This document shows, piece by piece, positions 8,783 through 9,192 of a stretch of DNA of 9,192 nt. The position numbers and the translations under genes are program-made. Location of the stretch: contig WLHG01000027.1 of the NCBI GenBank assembly GCA_009702845.1, positions 1-9,192 on the forward strand, read 5' to 3'. This stretch comes from Actinomycetota bacterium. GTDB lineage: Bacteria > Actinomycetota > Actinomycetes > Nanopelagicales > Nanopelagicaceae. Each line of letters starts with the position of its first letter. Position 1 is the stretch's first letter. Under the pieces are notes generated by a model that searched no databases, had not been told where the DNA came from, and worked only from the letters and a program-made list of their open reading frames with translations.

Positions 8783-9192
8783 ACTCACTCTCAGCTGTGG
8801 TTTCTGCCACAGGATCTTCAACGGCCGCTGGCTCTTCAATAATGAGCGGTTCACGCTCAAGGAGGGCATCGGCCAAGGCGCCTGCGACGAGATCGATCTG
8901 CCACGGCCGTGCGCCAAGGGATGCCAAGGCGCTGCGAACACCTGCCTCATCTCGGTTGAGAGTTGAACCGGAAGGTGGGGACCAACAGATGCGTCGAACC
9001 GATTCGGGAGAAATAAGGTTTTCAACGGGAATGGAGTTGGTCGTTGCGATGATGTCGATAAGAGCACGTGCATGCGAAAGCGGAGCGAATTTTTCTGGAA
9101 ATCTATCTCGCCATAATTTAATGGGGGGCAATGCATCGGTATTTGTACGCATCGCTGGCCACTGACTTTCTGGAAGTGCAACTGCTCGTGCA
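8781..9192 (-). CDS. rnd: Ribonuclease D, C-terminal part (gene cut by the window edge)
   Basis: The frame is open to the right edge, so this is the C-terminal 136 residues of a longer protein; no start codon is assigned because the ATG at 9152 is internal. The segment reads ARAVALPESQWPAM, then a proline-tryptophan helical stretch (LPPIKLWRDRFPEKFAPL) and the pair IPVENLISPESVRRICW and LGARPWQIDLVAGAL. These match the HRDC-type and terminal helical region of actinobacterial RNase D, a 3'-5' exoribonuclease trimming tRNA and other structured RNA precursors. The catalytic DEDD nuclease domain would lie outside the window and is not seen. The last ~25 residues form an acidic, Glu/Ala/Pro-rich tail, probably disordered. 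Position upstream of fadA/fadB and opposite dxs agrees with gene order I recall from actinobacterial genomes. The stop codon touches the inverted repeat at 8753-8782. Identification rests on the C-terminal region alone. Confidence 0.8.
   Translation of the reverse strand, partial: ARAVALPESQWPAMRTNTDALPPIKLWRDRFPEKFAPLSHARALIDIIATTNSIPVENLISPESVRRICWSPPSGSTLNRDEAGVRSALASLGARPWQIDLVAGALADALLEREPLIIEEPAAVEDPVAETTAESE

Noticed and set aside
8756..9181. A second minus-strand open frame of 141 codons over the rnd end
   Set aside because: It is out of frame with the recognisable RNase D sequence, has no family features, and ends inside the inverted repeat.
1..9192. Undescribed defence, mobile or biosynthetic system
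   Set aside because: All coding space is taken by six recognisable housekeeping or transport genes, the four gaps are at most 69 bases, and no tRNA, CRISPR, transposase or phage sequence is visible.

Overview
The window is an ordinary, compact piece of a bacterial chromosome carrying six protein genes of central and lipid metabolism, isoprenoid synthesis, iron uptake and RNA processing. I found no phage, transposon, CRISPR array, toxin, RNA gene or other accessory system. The set rnd / fadA / fadB / dxs / acnA, with FadB and Dxs of the sequence type seen in high-GC Gram-positives, points to an actinobacterium. Base composition looks moderate (about 45-50% GC by eye, not computed). Together with very short gaps, one gene overlap and probable leaderless starts, this suggests a streamlined low-GC actinobacterium, such as a freshwater Nanopelagicales (acI)-like lineage. 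That placement is inference.

Layout, left to right. On the + strand, acnA (aconitase, complete, with its ribosome binding site at the very left edge) is followed after 23 bases by dxs (1-deoxy-D-xylulose-5-phosphate synthase). dxs converges on, and overlaps by 59 bases, the 3' end of a minus-strand block. Read in its own direction from the right edge, that block is: the C-terminal part of rnd (ribonuclease D, cut by the window edge), a 52-base gap, an FTR1/EfeU-type iron permease, a 69-base gap, fadA (thiolase), and fadB (enoyl-CoA hydratase / 3-hydroxyacyl-CoA dehydrogenase). fadB starts directly on the stop codon of fadA.

Functionally, fadA and fadB form a fatty acid beta-oxidation pair that feeds acetyl-CoA to the TCA cycle, where aconitase acts. 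Dxs draws pyruvate and glyceraldehyde 3-phosphate into the MEP isoprenoid pathway. The permease has no obvious functional link to its neighbours beyond supplying iron, which aconitase needs for its [4Fe-4S] cluster.

The most notable non-coding signals are: (1) a perfect 12-bp inverted repeat between rnd and the permease gene, whose left arm coincides with the -35 region of a plausible leaderless promoter for the permease; (2) a TAAAAT element placed exactly for a leaderless dxs transcript; and (3) the dxs/fadB tail-to-tail coding overlap. All are modest in interest.
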